Source of the DNA: Erigeron canadensis
Taxonomy: Eukaryota; Streptophyta; Magnoliopsida; Asterales; Asteraceae
DNA length: 64,000 nt
Direction of reading: 5' to 3'
Assembly (NCBI RefSeq): GCF_010389155.1
Contig: NC_057763.1
Span: forward strand, 5,580,649 to 5,644,648
Shown piece after piece: positions 25,301-36,758 of this stretch. The position numbers and the translations under genes are program-made. Below the pieces are notes generated by a model. The model saw nothing but the letters and a program-made list of their open reading frames with translations. It was not told the origin of the DNA and did not search any database. Within the stretch, counting starts at the first letter, position 1, and each line of letters begins with the position of its first letter.

Positions 25301-25853
25301 GACCAAATTCAAAAATATCCGATTTAGAGCTTTCGAATTCAGGGTTGGCTATGGTGCCTAACTCGACTTGGTCATGAAAGTTTGGTGGGATACCGAGATC
25401 ACTCATGGAGTCGTTTACTCTGCCTCCCTCTTTTACACAACTATCATGACGTGAAAAACTACGGACAAGTAGTCCAACCATTGAAGTAAAAACCTCACCA
25501 CCAATGAACATAAGTAGTGTCATAACAATAAGTTGGGCGTTAGAGAAAACCTCCATTTCAATGACAGACATGCTAGAAACAGTAGATGCCGAAACGGAGG
25601 TAAAGAACATATCTAACTTCCTAGGAGTAAATGTTGTGGTTCTTGGATCGATTGCATTTAGGATAAGAAAACCAAAACAAGAAAGAACAATAAAATAGAA
25701 CAATTCGATACAAAATTGGTTCATTCGACGGATGACATAATGGTAGAAATATAGGACTAGAAACCATACGAATCTACAAAAACCCGAAATTACTAACCAT
25801 GAACCACTACAAAGTTGTTCTAGCTTCTTTCCTACGAAGGAAAATAAAACCAT
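19391..25853 (-). CDS. HKT-family high-affinity potassium/sodium transporter (class I-like)
   Basis: Three exons join in frame: 25853-24646, 20813-20583 and 19592-19391 (546 aa). Both introns are GT-AG in phase 2 at the positions usual for HKT genes. Junctions read VVMM/YLPPYTS and [19 protein letters not shown]. The protein has the four pore-loop repeats of the HKT/Trk family: [18 protein letters not shown] (about residues 88-105), [21 protein letters not shown] and [10 protein letters not shown]. The first loop has Ser in VSSMS where class II members have Gly, pointing to a class I, sodium-selective transporter. Plant class I HKTs unload Na+ from xylem sap and limit shoot sodium. Intron 1 is 3.8 kb and holds a tandem repeat array (20864-23052). 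Intron 2 is 990 bp and shows nothing special. The gene appears intact. Confidence 0.92.
20864..21950 (+). mobile_element. Helitron-like unit A in HKT intron 1
   Basis: Roughly 1.09 kb, repeated as unit B directly after it. The interior is a series of about a dozen degenerate 70-80 bp subrepeats built around ATTTTCACCACA, CAATCTTTACACTTTTAGC and ACTAAACTATAATA. The unit ends with a GC-rich hairpin (CCCGAGGCAACGCCCGGG, 21918-21935) followed by TGACATATCTCGTT. A hairpin about ten bases before a CTRR end is the Helitron 3' signature; here the end reads CTCG instead of CTAG. A clear 5' TC end was not found, so the Helitron label is an inference. Confidence 0.6.
21951..23052 (+). mobile_element. 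Helitron-like unit B, tandem copy of unit A
   Basis: Head-to-tail copy of the preceding 1.09-kb unit with the same subrepeats and the same terminal hairpin (CCCGGGGCAACGCCCGGG, 23021-23038), ending TGACATATCTCGTT. Both units start with TTATAATATATAT and ATTAAAAACAAA. The B hairpin is perfectly paired; the A hairpin has a mismatch. Confidence 0.65.
23053..24645. other. Rest of HKT intron 1
   Basis: AT-rich, with a (TA)n run near 23440-23458. The plus-strand frame at 24230-24475 is low in complexity and lies wholly in the intron; I see no gene. Confidence 0.6.
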
Positions 25854-26424
25854 TTTGAACGTTGGTTCCTAGAGAGTTGAAAAAATTTATTTGGCAATAT
25901 GGAAGAAGAAAAATGAGTGATAGAAGTCGAGTATTTTGGGAGGTAATTAATTATAAGAAGGATGCATATATACCGAACTTCGGGGTATTGTTGTCCTTTT
26001 TGATCTTCAATAATGTTGTTTAAATTAACATGGCAATAGTCACGGCATATTATGTCAGTGTTTGTCTTTTTCGTGGTAAATAATGTGAATATAATAACTG
26101 GCAAAGACATTTCTCTAATAATTAATTTACTTTTGATCCAACCATAAATCGATATCCGGCCGACCAGAAAAATTAGCCCTCCCCGCACAAATATACTCTC
26201 AGCATCTTTACAACCACCTTTTGTTTTCGGACCACGAAAAAACTTCCTATTCCATATGACTCATATATTTTGTGGTGTCGCCAGACTGATCATAAGAAAA
26301 AATCATTAAATACAGGCTCCGCGCTTCAATTTATTAATAAGCTAGCCTTTGTTGGTAGTATAATAAGTCATAGATGTGATAGGTAGTTTAGGGATGATCT
26401 GTGATTTACTTGACGGACTACACC
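25854..26424. other. HKT promoter region
   Basis: Non-coding, containing the 5' leader and proximal promoter of HKT up to the target duplication of the neighbouring solo LTR. No further elements recognised. Confidence 0.5.
25966..25972 (-). promoter_or_regulatory. Candidate TATA box of the HKT gene
   Basis: TATATAT on the minus strand, about 113 bases upstream of the start codon, within GGTATATATGC. Motif and position only. Confidence 0.4.
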
Positions 26425-28424
26425 TTATCTGTGACATTCCAAGATTTATTAAGGTAAAAGAAATTAACCCTTTTATATAGTTTTGGCATTAAATTATTTT
26501 CCTAGTATTTTATTTTTAGATTTGGGGTTAATTTAGTTGAAACTTTAGCGGATACCGAGTAAAATACCCACAAAAAGGTGGGATGGGTCGTGGCATCTCC
26601 TGAAAGTGTCAGCCATCCATATGACTTAAGAGTCATATTCCACTTCTCTTCATCTCTACATCTTCATGCAATTCCATCTCTTCTCTTCAAAATCAAAAGC
26701 TTAATTCTTCCAATTCAAGAGAGAAATCATTGTATTAAACATCACCATCTTATAATCTCCATTCAAGAATCAAAAGTTAGGGTTGTGGGTTTTGGTGGTG
26801 GCCGAAAATTTGGAGAAAAGAGGAAGGAATTGTGAATTAAAAACCCTAAGTAATTGTCTTCCTTGTTGAGGTAAGGAATTTCCCCAAATTTAGCTTTATC
26901 TTTTCTTTTGAAATTAGGGTTCATGGATGAACCAAATTGGGGGCTTTTACTAGAAATGACTTATGGTTAATTTTTCCCAATTCCTTAGTTAACCTAGTTG
27001 TCATTGAGTTATATAATGTGTTTGACTATGAAATTGATAAGCTCTTGTGATAAATTGAAGTTATGAGAAAAGATGAATCTTTTTGCTAGTTATTGAAAAG
27101 ATGATGAAAATGGTAGAATGAGCTACCTAGTGTTATTATAAGAATGAAAGTAACTCAATGATAAATGGGTTGGGTTTTGGGTTTAGAAAAGGCTGGTAAT
27201 TGTGTATGATTAGGTTAAGCTAGTCAAATTGTGAATAAAAGCTTATGTATTTTATGATATGATCATAGGTTGAGCTTGTTGAGCATTATTGTTTAGCTTT
27301 GTTGTCTTTGTTGCGGAGGAGGTGAGTATATTTTCATACCCTTATGTTTACGTTGGGTCAATTACCATGAGATGTGAATGTTCCAAGCATTGTAATTGAT
27401 TTGGCATGAAGCCCATGTGAGGCATTATTTATGAGACCTAAGAACCTAAGGGGCCTAAGAATCCCGATAGTTGATGTGATATGAGGCCTAAGAACCTCCA
27501 GGGCCTAAGAATCCCGATACATATGATCGATATGATTGTTTAGCTTATATGGATCCATATATGTGTTGATTGTGTGCAAGGTGAATATGTAAATGTGACA
27601 TGACGATGCCATAGGTTACATGTAAAAGTCCTTGTACTTTGCCCTCCTTCGTATTCGTAAATGTATGCAAGTATATTCACTAAGCCTTGCTTATATTTTA
27701 GTTGTTTACCCTTTTATAGGTAGTTTCGGAAGAAGGAACTAGTATTGTTGATTGAAAGGAGTTGATTTGAGCCCGAAGTTGGATTTAGCACGTTTTTGAA
27801 GGTAATTAGGTCATTTGCGGATGAATGACGATCTTTTGGTAGATGCTTAGAAGTTCTATACCTTTTGGCTCTTGGTACATTGTTTGTTGATGGTCATACT
27901 TTTATTAAATTTGTGTCTATGATCAGGTGTAAAGTTTTCAATCAGTTGTGAAGTTGTAATTTTAGGTCGAAACGGTGTCAAAATGGGTAAATGACCCGTT
28001 TGATGGTATCCATGATTTGTGAACATGTTGATGATGTAAATTTGTTTAAAATGTGTCTTTATGTGTCTTGAAAATCTTAGGAATATGTTTTATGGAGTTC
28101 ATGATGATATAGGAAGGTTGCAATCTGGTTTAAGTGTTAAAATGGTTTTGGTTTACTGATCAGGTAGCCCACTGCGGCGCAGTGGGGGTGGTTTTGCCCA
28201 CTGCGACGCAGTGGTTTTCCTCGTCTTTGTTTTCAGTTCCTCCCACTGCGGCATAATGGGAGAGTGTCAATCCCACTGCGGCGCAGTGGAACTTTTTCCC
28301 ATTATGTTCCGAATATTCCCACTGCGGCGCGGTGGGGAGTTCTCGACCCACTGCGGCGCAGTGGGTTATAAATAAAAAAAAATCTTATATTATCTGTTTA
28401 ATCAAGTCGGGTCCTTTCATTATC
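26425..28424 (+). mobile_element. Solo LTR (about 2.0 kb) with 5-bp target duplication
   Basis: The LTR body is 26430-28419. It starts TGTGACATTCC and ends CCTTTCA, with TTATC directly on both sides (26425-26429 and 28420-28424). TG...CA ends plus a 5-bp duplication and no internal region are the marks of a solo LTR left by recombination. Size and the TGTGACA start suggest a Ty3-gypsy family; that is an inference. Inside are a decayed leader-like frame (26578-26835), two near-repeats of CCTAAGAACCT...GGGCCTAAGAATCCCGAT (about 27438-27519) and a palindrome array at 28168-28365. The strand is nominal. Confidence 0.8.
28168..28365. repeat. Six dispersed copies of a 19-bp palindrome near the end of the solo LTR
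   Basis: Versions of CCCACTGCGGCGCAGTGGG begin at 28168, 28197, 28242, 28272, 28318 and 28347, each able to fold as a hairpin. The spacers between them are unrelated and range from about 10 to 28 bases, so this is not a simple tandem repeat. The block ends 54 bases before the LTR end. Confidence 0.9.
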
Positions 28425-31405
28425 GGTCATGGTTTCGCCCTGGAGTGACGGAAGCTCCACTTTTAACCATATGGGATACTTATTTTGAAAAAATATATAT
28501 AACATTTCTACAATTGGTTTTTATTATGAAAAACAAAAAATTTAAAGAATTAAAAGTATATTTATTTGAGATTTATACCTTGAATTCAATTTAATTATAA
28601 TTTGCAAATAAATATTTAATGAATTTAATGCGTATTAATTTACACTTTTTGTATAATTTAAAGCACGTATCAAACAAACCCAATATCTAGCTAGGAACAT
28701 GCGAACCTTGGACTCAATTATGTACCAATTCGTACCGTCTATTTAATAAACAATAATATCAATGTTTGACATCTCATTCTTCTAACAACATAGGAAATTA
28801 AATGTACGAAATGCTGAAATGTTTTTTTATTTAACGTCAACGGTTGAAGAAACCCAATCAGTACATAATCAAACCTTACTCAGATCGACTAGTGTTATCT
28901 ATTGTTTAATCAAACCTTTCATCATTAAATACTAAATAGACATCCAAAGAAACCAACATCAAAGCCCCTCTTTTAAAGGTTGGAGATCATTCGGCCGAAT
29001 TAAGGCCATATCATTGATTTTATGCTTTAACCATTTAAATCGTTTGTTTATCTTTAACTAAACGGTTGAAATAATATCGTCAAGTTGTTTAATCATGACT
29101 CAACTTCATTAAACATAAAGATACCAATAAAGACTGGTTTTATATATTTTTTATATAACAATAATTCCATCTAAAATATTGTATCATTTGTGGATTCATT
29201 GAATTGATTATTATGAAATCATAGAGGCCTTGCGCGTCTACTCCGTGTTAAATTATTATACATTTTTTAGGCATGATTTCAATTAATATAGTGAGAGGAT
29301 TATGTGTGTTTTTATTCTTTATTTTATCATATCATATAATTGAACTAATTAATAATTTTGAGCTAATGGGAAGATGTACATGCCCAGCGGCCAAAATTGA
29401 ATCTAAAGCATTTTTTATACGTAGATCATATATATAAAATATAAAAGTAACTAATAAAACAATCAAACAGATAGGTAAAAGGAGTGAGATATTGATTGAC
29501 TCTAACATATAAATGTTTTAAAAACTGGATCCGATCCGACCCAGGTGCATTTGATAATAAAAACGGTAAAATTATTGTTTATGCTAAAATGTTCATGTCT
29601 ATGTTTGAAAAGCACATAAAGTATCACTATGAAGGAAAGAAAATTAGACTCCGATGACACCTTTAATTTAGACCATTCTTATAATTAGGTGAAAAAAGTA
29701 TCGGTGAAAGAAAGTGTAAAGCAGCAAACCCATTAAATCTAGTCTGTTAAATAGAAAGATGATGTTGGAGTCGACGAACTATATCACCGAGTGAAGTAAT
29801 GAAATGATGATGGAAATATTAGTTTGTTTTTTTTTCCATAAGTACCGGAATGACAGGGATGAAATGACAGGGATCAAGAACTTTTGTAAAAGAATAAAAA
29901 TAAGCTAGCATTTTATCCGCTCAATGCAGCGGCAGTAATGGTAGCGGCGGTGTGGTGTTGGCGGCAGTGTGGTGGTGGTGGCGGTGGTTGGTTGTGGTGG
30001 TGGCGTGACAGGTGGTGACTGTGTAGTTTTTATTCTAAAATTTTTTAATGTAAAATGGATAGTGTAATTTTTTATGAGTTAATGAGTCTATGTTATAAAT
30101 TATTTCATTAAGGATATAGGTATTGTAAGTGGAAATGTTTAAATTAATGAATAAAAGAGTTATAATTAATTAATTCATTAATGATAGAATGATCATTTCT
30201 GAAGTTAATGTGCCAGTTATTTGCTTAAAAAAAAAAAGAGAGAAACAAAAAATTCTTTGATTATGAAACTAAAAATCTAAGAAGCAAATCTTAAAAAGAG
30301 ATCTCTGAAGAATTTTGCACAACTATATTCGTATATGTGTTCCATCAACCAATAGTGTTGTGTCTTTTATGAATAAACTAAATGAAGTTCTATCATTTTT
30401 AATATATATTAAAACAAAATCCTTAATTCTAATTTGGAAAAGTAAGGATCATTGATTGATTTTCATCTTTTATTATTCACCATTAGATCATTTTGATAAC
30501 ATCATTATTGACTTATAAAGTTTTATATATTTAAATGTGTCTTATAAAGTTTTTTATATTTATTTATTTTAGTACAATAATAGGATTTCGTAGTCTTTAA
30601 TGTATATAGCTTATAAATAAATAAAATCATTTATATAGTATATTATATTTTCATGTATACAAAGTTTTATATATTTGTATTTCTAATGTGGTGTAAATAA
30701 TACGAATATTTGACAAAATTTCCACTTAGAATGGGTTGATACAAATATTACATGATTTTTTTTTTGATGTGATTGCAAATTTTAAGATAACACCTTTGGT
30801 ACTCCTAATATATAAGTAAAAGTTATGTAGTTATAACTTAATGTTAATAATGATATTTATTTAGTGGGGTTAACATATGTACTGCAGCTGTACGTATGTT
30901 TGGGCACTGCCAAGTACATTATTAGAGGGTATTTTTGAACATTCATAATACTTAAGGGTTAAATTTGTAACTACTTTTTAAAATTACTTCTTTGTTGGAC
31001 CTATATGGGTACTGTCTTTATTATTTCCCCTTATTAATATCTCATAACTAACATAATGGTAAACTTGAGGTCTCACCCATATGAGTACTGTCTTTATTAT
31101 TTCCCCTTATTAATATCTCATAACTGTCTTTATTATTTCCCCTTATTAAAATCTATAGCATTATAGCCTTATACTAGAGTACTTTCACATTTAACGCTTT
31201 TAACTTAGGATGTTCTAATATATCATTGTAATAATGCTACAGTCATTATTATGATTATATATTACAACACTTATGTTAACTTCGTTAAATATTTTCATAC
31301 TCTAATATAAAACCACCTATCAAACTTATGGCAAATCACATCCTACGGTCTAGGTTTAGGCATTCCTTCCTATTAAGGTCGAATACTTAAATCCGTTAAA
31401 CCAAA
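28425..31405. other. AT-rich intergenic region
   Basis: No gene is supported. A GGT/GGC-rich patch at about 29928-30020 breaks the AT-rich background without a coherent frame. A short triplicated stretch lies at 31003-31148. Confidence 0.55.
31003..31148 (+). repeat. Short direct repeat, three copies
   Basis: ACTGTCTTTATTATTTCCCC followed by TTATTAATATCTCATAACT occurs at about 31011 and 31086, with a shorter third copy from about 31123. The first two copies are also preceded by similar sequence (TATGGGT / TATGAGT). Confidence 0.85.
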
Positions 31406-31417
31406 GCTCTGATATCA
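31406..31417 (-). promoter_or_regulatory. Primer-binding-site relic
   Basis: The minus strand reads TGATATCAGAGC, one base off the initiator-methionine tRNA match, two bases from the start of the LTR at 31420. It shows that the LTR is a 5' LTR on the minus strand. Confidence 0.7.
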
Positions 31418-32047
31418 CTTGTAACGACCAAAACACAAAGCGACAAAATTATTTGATTTGACTTCTTATTTTTAAATTTTTTGGCATAATCTTGTCATAA
31501 AATCAACTGCCAAACCTGAAGAAACTATTACCAAATATGCGAAAGACTAATTCAAACATTTTCAAACTAACTTTTACTTTCAACTTGATTAAAAAGGACT
31601 AATTCATCTTGAAACATTTTGTCAACTTCATTTGACATACCCACATACATAATAACTTTGCGTTTGTAGTTAGACACTAAATAGATTTTGGACTTAAACC
31701 TAAATGACACCAAGAGCTTGGTTAATCAAAAGGGATTTCTAACTTCAACATACCATTTTAACATTCTACCTTTATCCGATTAGCAAACTAGTCGAAACTA
31801 CCTCAAAGCTTTCTACTTCTCTTTCTAACTAGCTAGTTGATCTTGGCTTTATCTTGTGACACCCGAGCCTATAAAATGAAACAACTAAAAGAATAAGCAA
31901 TTTCGCTTAGTGAGTACAAAATACAATTATGCAAGTTATCATCTTATCTCTTGTCTTGGGCTAGCACAATCATGACATTTCAACATATAACTTTAACTAC
32001 TTGTACTAGCCAACTAACAAGCATATGGATCCATAGCTACTAATTAA

Positions 32048-32314
32048 CTCTACCTACAAGGATTTAATCAAATTCTTGTAGTCTTACACTCTACCTACAA
32101 GAGTTAAACCAAAAGTCAACTCTTGTAGTCTTAAACACTACCTATAAGAGTTAAACCAAAAGTCAACTCTTGTAGTCTTAAACACTACCTACAAGAGTGA
32201 AACCAAAAGTCAACTCTTGTAGTCTTAAACTCTACCTACAAGAGTTAAACTAAAAGTCAACTCTTGTAGTCTAACTACCTACAAGAAATGGACAAACGCC
32301 AATTCTTGTAGTCT
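32048..32314. repeat. Tandem array of about six hairpin units within the LTR
   Basis: The unit of about 55-58 bp has inverted arms CTACAAGAGTT and AACTCTTGTAG around AAACCAAAAGTC. Four inner copies are nearly identical; the outer two are diverged (CAAGGATTTAATCAAATTCTTG and CAAGAAATGG...CAATTCTTG) yet keep their arms complementary. Confidence 0.88.
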
Positions 32315-32480
32315 TTTCTACAAACATAAAGATACTTTGTACTCACCTTATTAGCGACAACTTGCAAATGATCCTTTGATAACCCGAAGTCAAAACCTAT
32401 TTAAATTGCAAAATTTACGATTACTTAGATATCTTACTTAACCATCCAATTAACCTATAACATATACATATATATATATA

Positions 32481-32967
32481 GGGAAAGGTTATTTTGAGAA
32501 CCCTTTTTTTGCGAGAACCTTTGAGAACTTTTCAAATCAAGCCCAACCGATGATTATTCTTTACATGAAAATTGTTTTTTGATTGTTTTCTGAATAACTT
32601 ATGTGTAATTTTGAAGTTTATAATTGTGTGAAGGCATGAATTATCATCTGTTATACAATTATATGGAGATTTGGATTCTTGATCACATGTGCACGAATAT
32701 TGCTATGATCACATATATGCAAGTCGATCACATGTAATCATAGCAATATTCGTGCACATGTGATCAAGAATCCAAATCTCCACATAATTGTATAACGAAT
32801 GATAATCCATGCCTCCACACAATTATAAACTTCAAAATTACACATAAGTTATTCAGAAAACAATCAAAAAACAATTTTCATGTAAAGAATAATCATCGGT
32901 TGGGCTTGATTTGAAAAGTTCTCAAAGGTTCTCGCAAAAAAAAAGGTTCTCAAAATAACTTTTCACT
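32481..32967. mobile_element. Long foldback MITE
   Basis: A near-perfect inverted repeat with arms of about 230 bp and a small loop around 32710-32735. The left end is GGGAAAGGTTATTTTGAGAA; the right end is its near complement (CTCAAAATAACTTTTCACT). TA-rich DNA flanks both sides (TATATATATA), consistent with insertion into a TA repeat. No coding capacity. Terminal GAGAACC-type repeats are typical of Mutator-like MITEs, but the class is an inference. A transcript would form a long hairpin and could feed small RNAs. Confidence 0.85.
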
Positions 32968-33800
32968 ATATATATATATATATATGTATGTATATATATT
33001 GTTGTGTTTGACTAAATCACAATACACTTTTCTTATAGAAATCTCAAGTCCATAATATAACTTTACTATACTATCATTTGACCAAATTTCTTTGTTATTT
33101 CAAAACTCAATTTCAATTCCAATTCTAGTTAGCCAAACAACAACAATAATAATATGAGTCTTATAAGAAATTAGTAAAAAGTGATGATGATAATAATATT
33201 ATCATCATAAAAAATTCATCTAATTCTATAGTATTATTTGCAATAAAACTTTACTAAATAACAATAACAACTAAAATATTACCTTTCTTTGAATTACTAG
33301 AAATCACTACCCTTAAACTTGAAATTCCCAAATCTCCTCTTGAGGTTGTAGTGGTTGGAACCCTAGTTATAACTTCTTTAATAATCTCAAATATACTAAA
33401 GTAGGATTATTGTTATTATTATTAGTTAAGAAATTAGATTTAGATTAATAATTAAGAATTAAATTCCCATTTGATATTGATGAACTTTTCTTTTATGAAT
33501 TGCGTCTCTCGGCCGTTCTATTTCTTTCTTTTTTTCACGCAGTTCTATTCCTTTCTTTCTTTCACGCAGCACCACACACATCCACAATCTTCTAATCACA
33601 AGAATATTTAGTTTATTTATTTATGTTTTGATTTAATTAAAGGTATTTTATACTACTAGTTACATTTTAACCCCTATAGTTTATCTAACAATTCATTTAG
33701 GCATTAACATTTTAATAAGGAAATGACTCATTTATCTTTACTAATTATAAAATATAATATCATAGTTAAAATATTACCATTTAAAAATCGAGGCGTTACA

Positions 33801-35312
33801 GGATGAGTCAGTTATGTTTCGAGTGAAATGGTCAGATGGACGAAGTACCGATGTAACATCGATGACATGCCATAGATCCAGATACCAATATTAGACGGCC
33901 CTAGGCCTGTTTTTAACAGTAAATGGGCCTAGTCAAGTAGTCATTGCGAGTATTTTTATATTTTCATTTTTAAAAATGAGTTATTAGTGAGTAGTGAGAC
34001 ATCACAGTGACATCTAATTGGACAGTTTGCAGAGTTCGAACTACACATATTGGGAATGAAACACAGGACTCTTGAAAACCCCCCAATAATCCACTTTTAC
34101 ATATGTAGAAAACAAGAGTCGAACCCTAGTGAATTTTCTTAAGATTTAGACCTTACCAATAGACAACTAACCTATTGGCTTTTTGCTTATAGTGTTAGTT
34201 GATTAAAAACCTCGTATAACTTGCTTTTTATATGTATGGAAGATACAACATTACTACTTCATATCTTTTAATTAAAAAAAAAAAAAAAAACAGAAGGAAA
34301 CGAGTTTTTAACAACTAATCATATATAACAGAGCTTTTCAAAGAAATATCTCAACTAAAATATTTCAAGTTACTCAATTACAAATGTCATCAAGAATCAA
34401 CAGTCAGCAGTAGTTGATATGTATGGACTACTTATCAAGAGATATTAGGCCTATACGAGTGCAAGGGCCTCCCAGCTTTAAATAACGGGTATATGTTGAG
34501 AAGACTTTCTTTTGGAAATTGAAAAATATACCGTTCGTCTTATGTTTTGTTACATGTGGCATTCTTTTCATATAAATAAAGTCTAGCACGCCTCCCGTAC
34601 ATAACACCTTTCGCAGTTCCCCTCGCCGGCAAGCGCCTGGCCGCTGTGATTGGCGGGAACGGATGGTGGTAGTGGTGGCGCGAGGTAATTGATGTAAAAG
34701 TGTTTGATTCAAAAAGATAGTAGATATATTATATAATTAAAGGACTGATGTTGTAATTAATATAAAAGGTTAGTGGTGATTTAACTTATTAAAAGTTTTT
34801 TGTTTAATTCGCGTGTTCAATTTTTTCTTAAATTATAAAAATATAGATAATTAACTACATTTAATTAATTAAACAGAGCGAAAAAAATTTAATTACATTC
34901 TAGCATTTTATTCTATCCTTTCAAGCTTCCCCTAATACAAAAGAAAAGAAGTGGAAACCATGTTTTTAAATTGTCAATGTTAGAGGATGCGCTGCCATTG
35001 AACACGTACAATGTTATTTGATATTACTTTCATGACACCACTTGAACATACATACATGGTAGTATGGTACAATAAATTAAATCGATCGATCTGTAATGTG
35101 AATTAATTAAGCGATGTAGAAACTATCAAGTAGACAAAGTTCTCATATACGTACACTCCTTTTCCTAAGACCAAAATCAACATATATTTTATGAGATAAC
35201 AAGTTTATTCATTTATATTGAAAAAAAAAAAAGTCACACGTACGATTGAAGCAGGATAAGGACTATAATTTGAAAAAAAGGCAGAAAAATATTAATTTGA
35301 CAAATACTTGGT
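33801..35312. other. Intergenic region downstream of the KCS gene
   Basis: No gene is supported. A GC-rich patch at about 34600-34690 gives a minus-strand frame (34428-34712) with no domain. Includes the KCS 3' UTR. Confidence 0.55.
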
Positions 35313-36683
35313 CTAGGCAAAATTAAGCATCTTGACTATATCTTCTTGTTTAAGAGAACCCATAGCTTCATCATTGATCCATCCATATTTTTCTAAAAAG
35401 GGATTCATCATCTTCTTTGGAGGATAATTGTCGATCACTTTTTCCCACACATTCTCTCGATCCATATTTCCATTAATCACCTCCCAAACACAGTTGTTGC
35501 ATTTGAAACCCGCACCCAAACTTATCATCAAGATTCTTTCACCTTTCTTCAGCCTTTTCTTTGCCTCCATGTATCCGAGAACATACCACAACCCACCCGC
35601 GGACGTGTTGCCAAATCGATGCAACGCCATTTTAGCTGGCTCAAGATCGTACTCGTTTAGTCCTAGACTTGTACCCACTTCATCAATCACAACTCTACTT
35701 CCTGGATGTACACAAAAGTGTTGTATTCCTGCTTTGAGGTTGATTTTCGAGCCACCTTTTTTTTGGCTTGCAAAACGGATTATCTCCCAAAGTGGAAGCA
35801 CTTTCGGTAAAAGAACTTGTAAGTTTTTCGATAAAGTTCTAGAAGCCGCTTTCGTGAGGTTTTTTGTAAGACGAAAACCACCATATCCTTGATCATCTTC
35901 TACTTGCATACAACAGCTATAGGCTTCATCGTTAGAGCCAAAATGCGTTCGAACGGAACACATGAGCTTCATTATCGCTTGATCTTTACGAGCCCTGTCA
36001 TTAGTTAAAAGAATCGAACATCCTCCTACACGAAAAAGACAGTTAGACAACATCATAGACCTTTCTCTTCCACAATACCAGTTTGCCGACATCGATTCTG
36101 AGCTCACAACAATAGCTAGTTTCTTCTTCTGTGTCTTGAACAAGTGTTGTACAAGATCTATAGCCACCACACTCGCGCTACATCCCATTCCCGAAAGATT
36201 AAACACCTTAATATCTTCGCGCATTTTATAATGATTAATAATTCTAGATGTTAAAGAAGGGACAACTGAGAGTAAAGATACATTTACCACAAGCATATCA
36301 ACTTGATATGGTGAGATACCTGACCTGACAAATATACTATCAAGTGTATCATAGAATACTGCTTCCATTTCTGATAGAGAATCAACTATTTTCGGGTGTT
36401 CTTCTTCACCCGAGATGATGTTTATTGGCCCATATGTTTCCTCACCTAGACCCGAATTAACTATGGTTCGTAACAAAAACTTGTAATCTTCTATACGAAG
36501 ATTCTTGTTGCGCGTAACAATCTTTGCACATTCTTCGGTGTTTAGCTTCATCCCCTCTTTTCCCTTGTAGCATTCGTAGTCGATCATATAACAAGTTTGA
36601 TCTCGACTGAATACCACTTTTGCTAGCCTATAGCTAACATATGAGATTGTAAACATAAGCATAACATTTATAAAAAACTCCAT
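35313..36683 (-). CDS. 3-ketoacyl-CoA synthase (FAE1-type elongase, KCS12-like)
   Basis: One intron-less 456-aa frame. An N-terminal hydrophobic segment (about residues 5-24) anchors it in the ER membrane, followed by CYMIDYECYKGKEG. The thiolase-fold catalytic triad is in place: Cys168 in LSGMGCSAS, His326 in FCVHPGSR and Asn359 in LHRFGNTSAGG. His-Asn spacing is 33, as in FAE1. The enzyme condenses malonyl-CoA with a long-chain acyl-CoA, the first and rate-setting step of very-long-chain fatty acid elongation for waxes and related lipids. The single N-terminal segment and phrases such as MALHRFGNTSAGGLWYVLGYMEAKKRL resemble KCS12. The Cys-His interval is about ten residues shorter than in FAE1. 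Frame intact; substrate chain length cannot be inferred. Confidence 0.92.
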   Translation of the reverse strand: MEFFINVMLMFTISYVSYRLAKVVFSRDQTCYMIDYECYKGKEGMKLNTEECAKIVTRNKNLRIEDYKFLLRTIVNSGLGEETYGPINIISGEEEHPKIVDSLSEMEAVFYDTLDSIFVRSGISPYQVDMLVVNVSLLSVVPSLTSRIINHYKMREDIKVFNLSGMGCSASVVAIDLVQHLFKTQKKKLAIVVSSESMSANWYCGRERSMMLSNCLFRVGGCSILLTNDRARKDQAIMKLMCSVRTHFGSNDEAYSCCMQVEDDQGYGGFRLTKNLTKAASRTLSKNLQVLLPKVLPLWEIIRFASQKKGGSKINLKAGIQHFCVHPGSRVVIDEVGTSLGLNEYDLEPAKMALHRFGNTSAGGLWYVLGYMEAKKRLKKGERILMISLGAGFKCNNCVWEVINGNMDRENVWEKVIDNYPPKKMMNPFLEKYGWINDEAMGSLKQEDIVKMLNFA

Positions 36684-36758
36684 ATAGTAGTGGGATTTAA
36701 AAGGATTATATATATGTGTTAATTAGTTTTATGGAAACCCTTGTTGGTTATCTTGGGG

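Larger units (their letters stand above)
31420..33800 (-). mobile_element. 5' LTR (about 2.4 kb) of a truncated LTR retrotransposon
   Basis: On the plus strand it begins TGTAACGACC and ends GGCGTTACA, an inverted terminal match TGTAACG/CGTTACA with TG...CA ends. A primer-site relic directly to its left gives minus polarity. Only about 100 bases of internal sequence are recognisable beyond it, and no second LTR is in the window. It contains a hairpin repeat array (32048-32314) and a nested MITE (32481-32967). Confidence 0.72.

Noticed and set aside
28160..28351. 63-codon minus-strand frame with repeated APQW/AAVG text
   Set aside because: An artefact of reading through the palindrome array of the solo LTR.
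32048..32314. CRISPR-like array of repeats
   Set aside because: Plant DNA; the repeats are hairpin units of an LTR without unique spacers or cas genes.
34120..34140. Possible tRNA B box (GAGTCGAACCCTAG)
   Set aside because: No matching A box, acceptor stem or anticodon arm.
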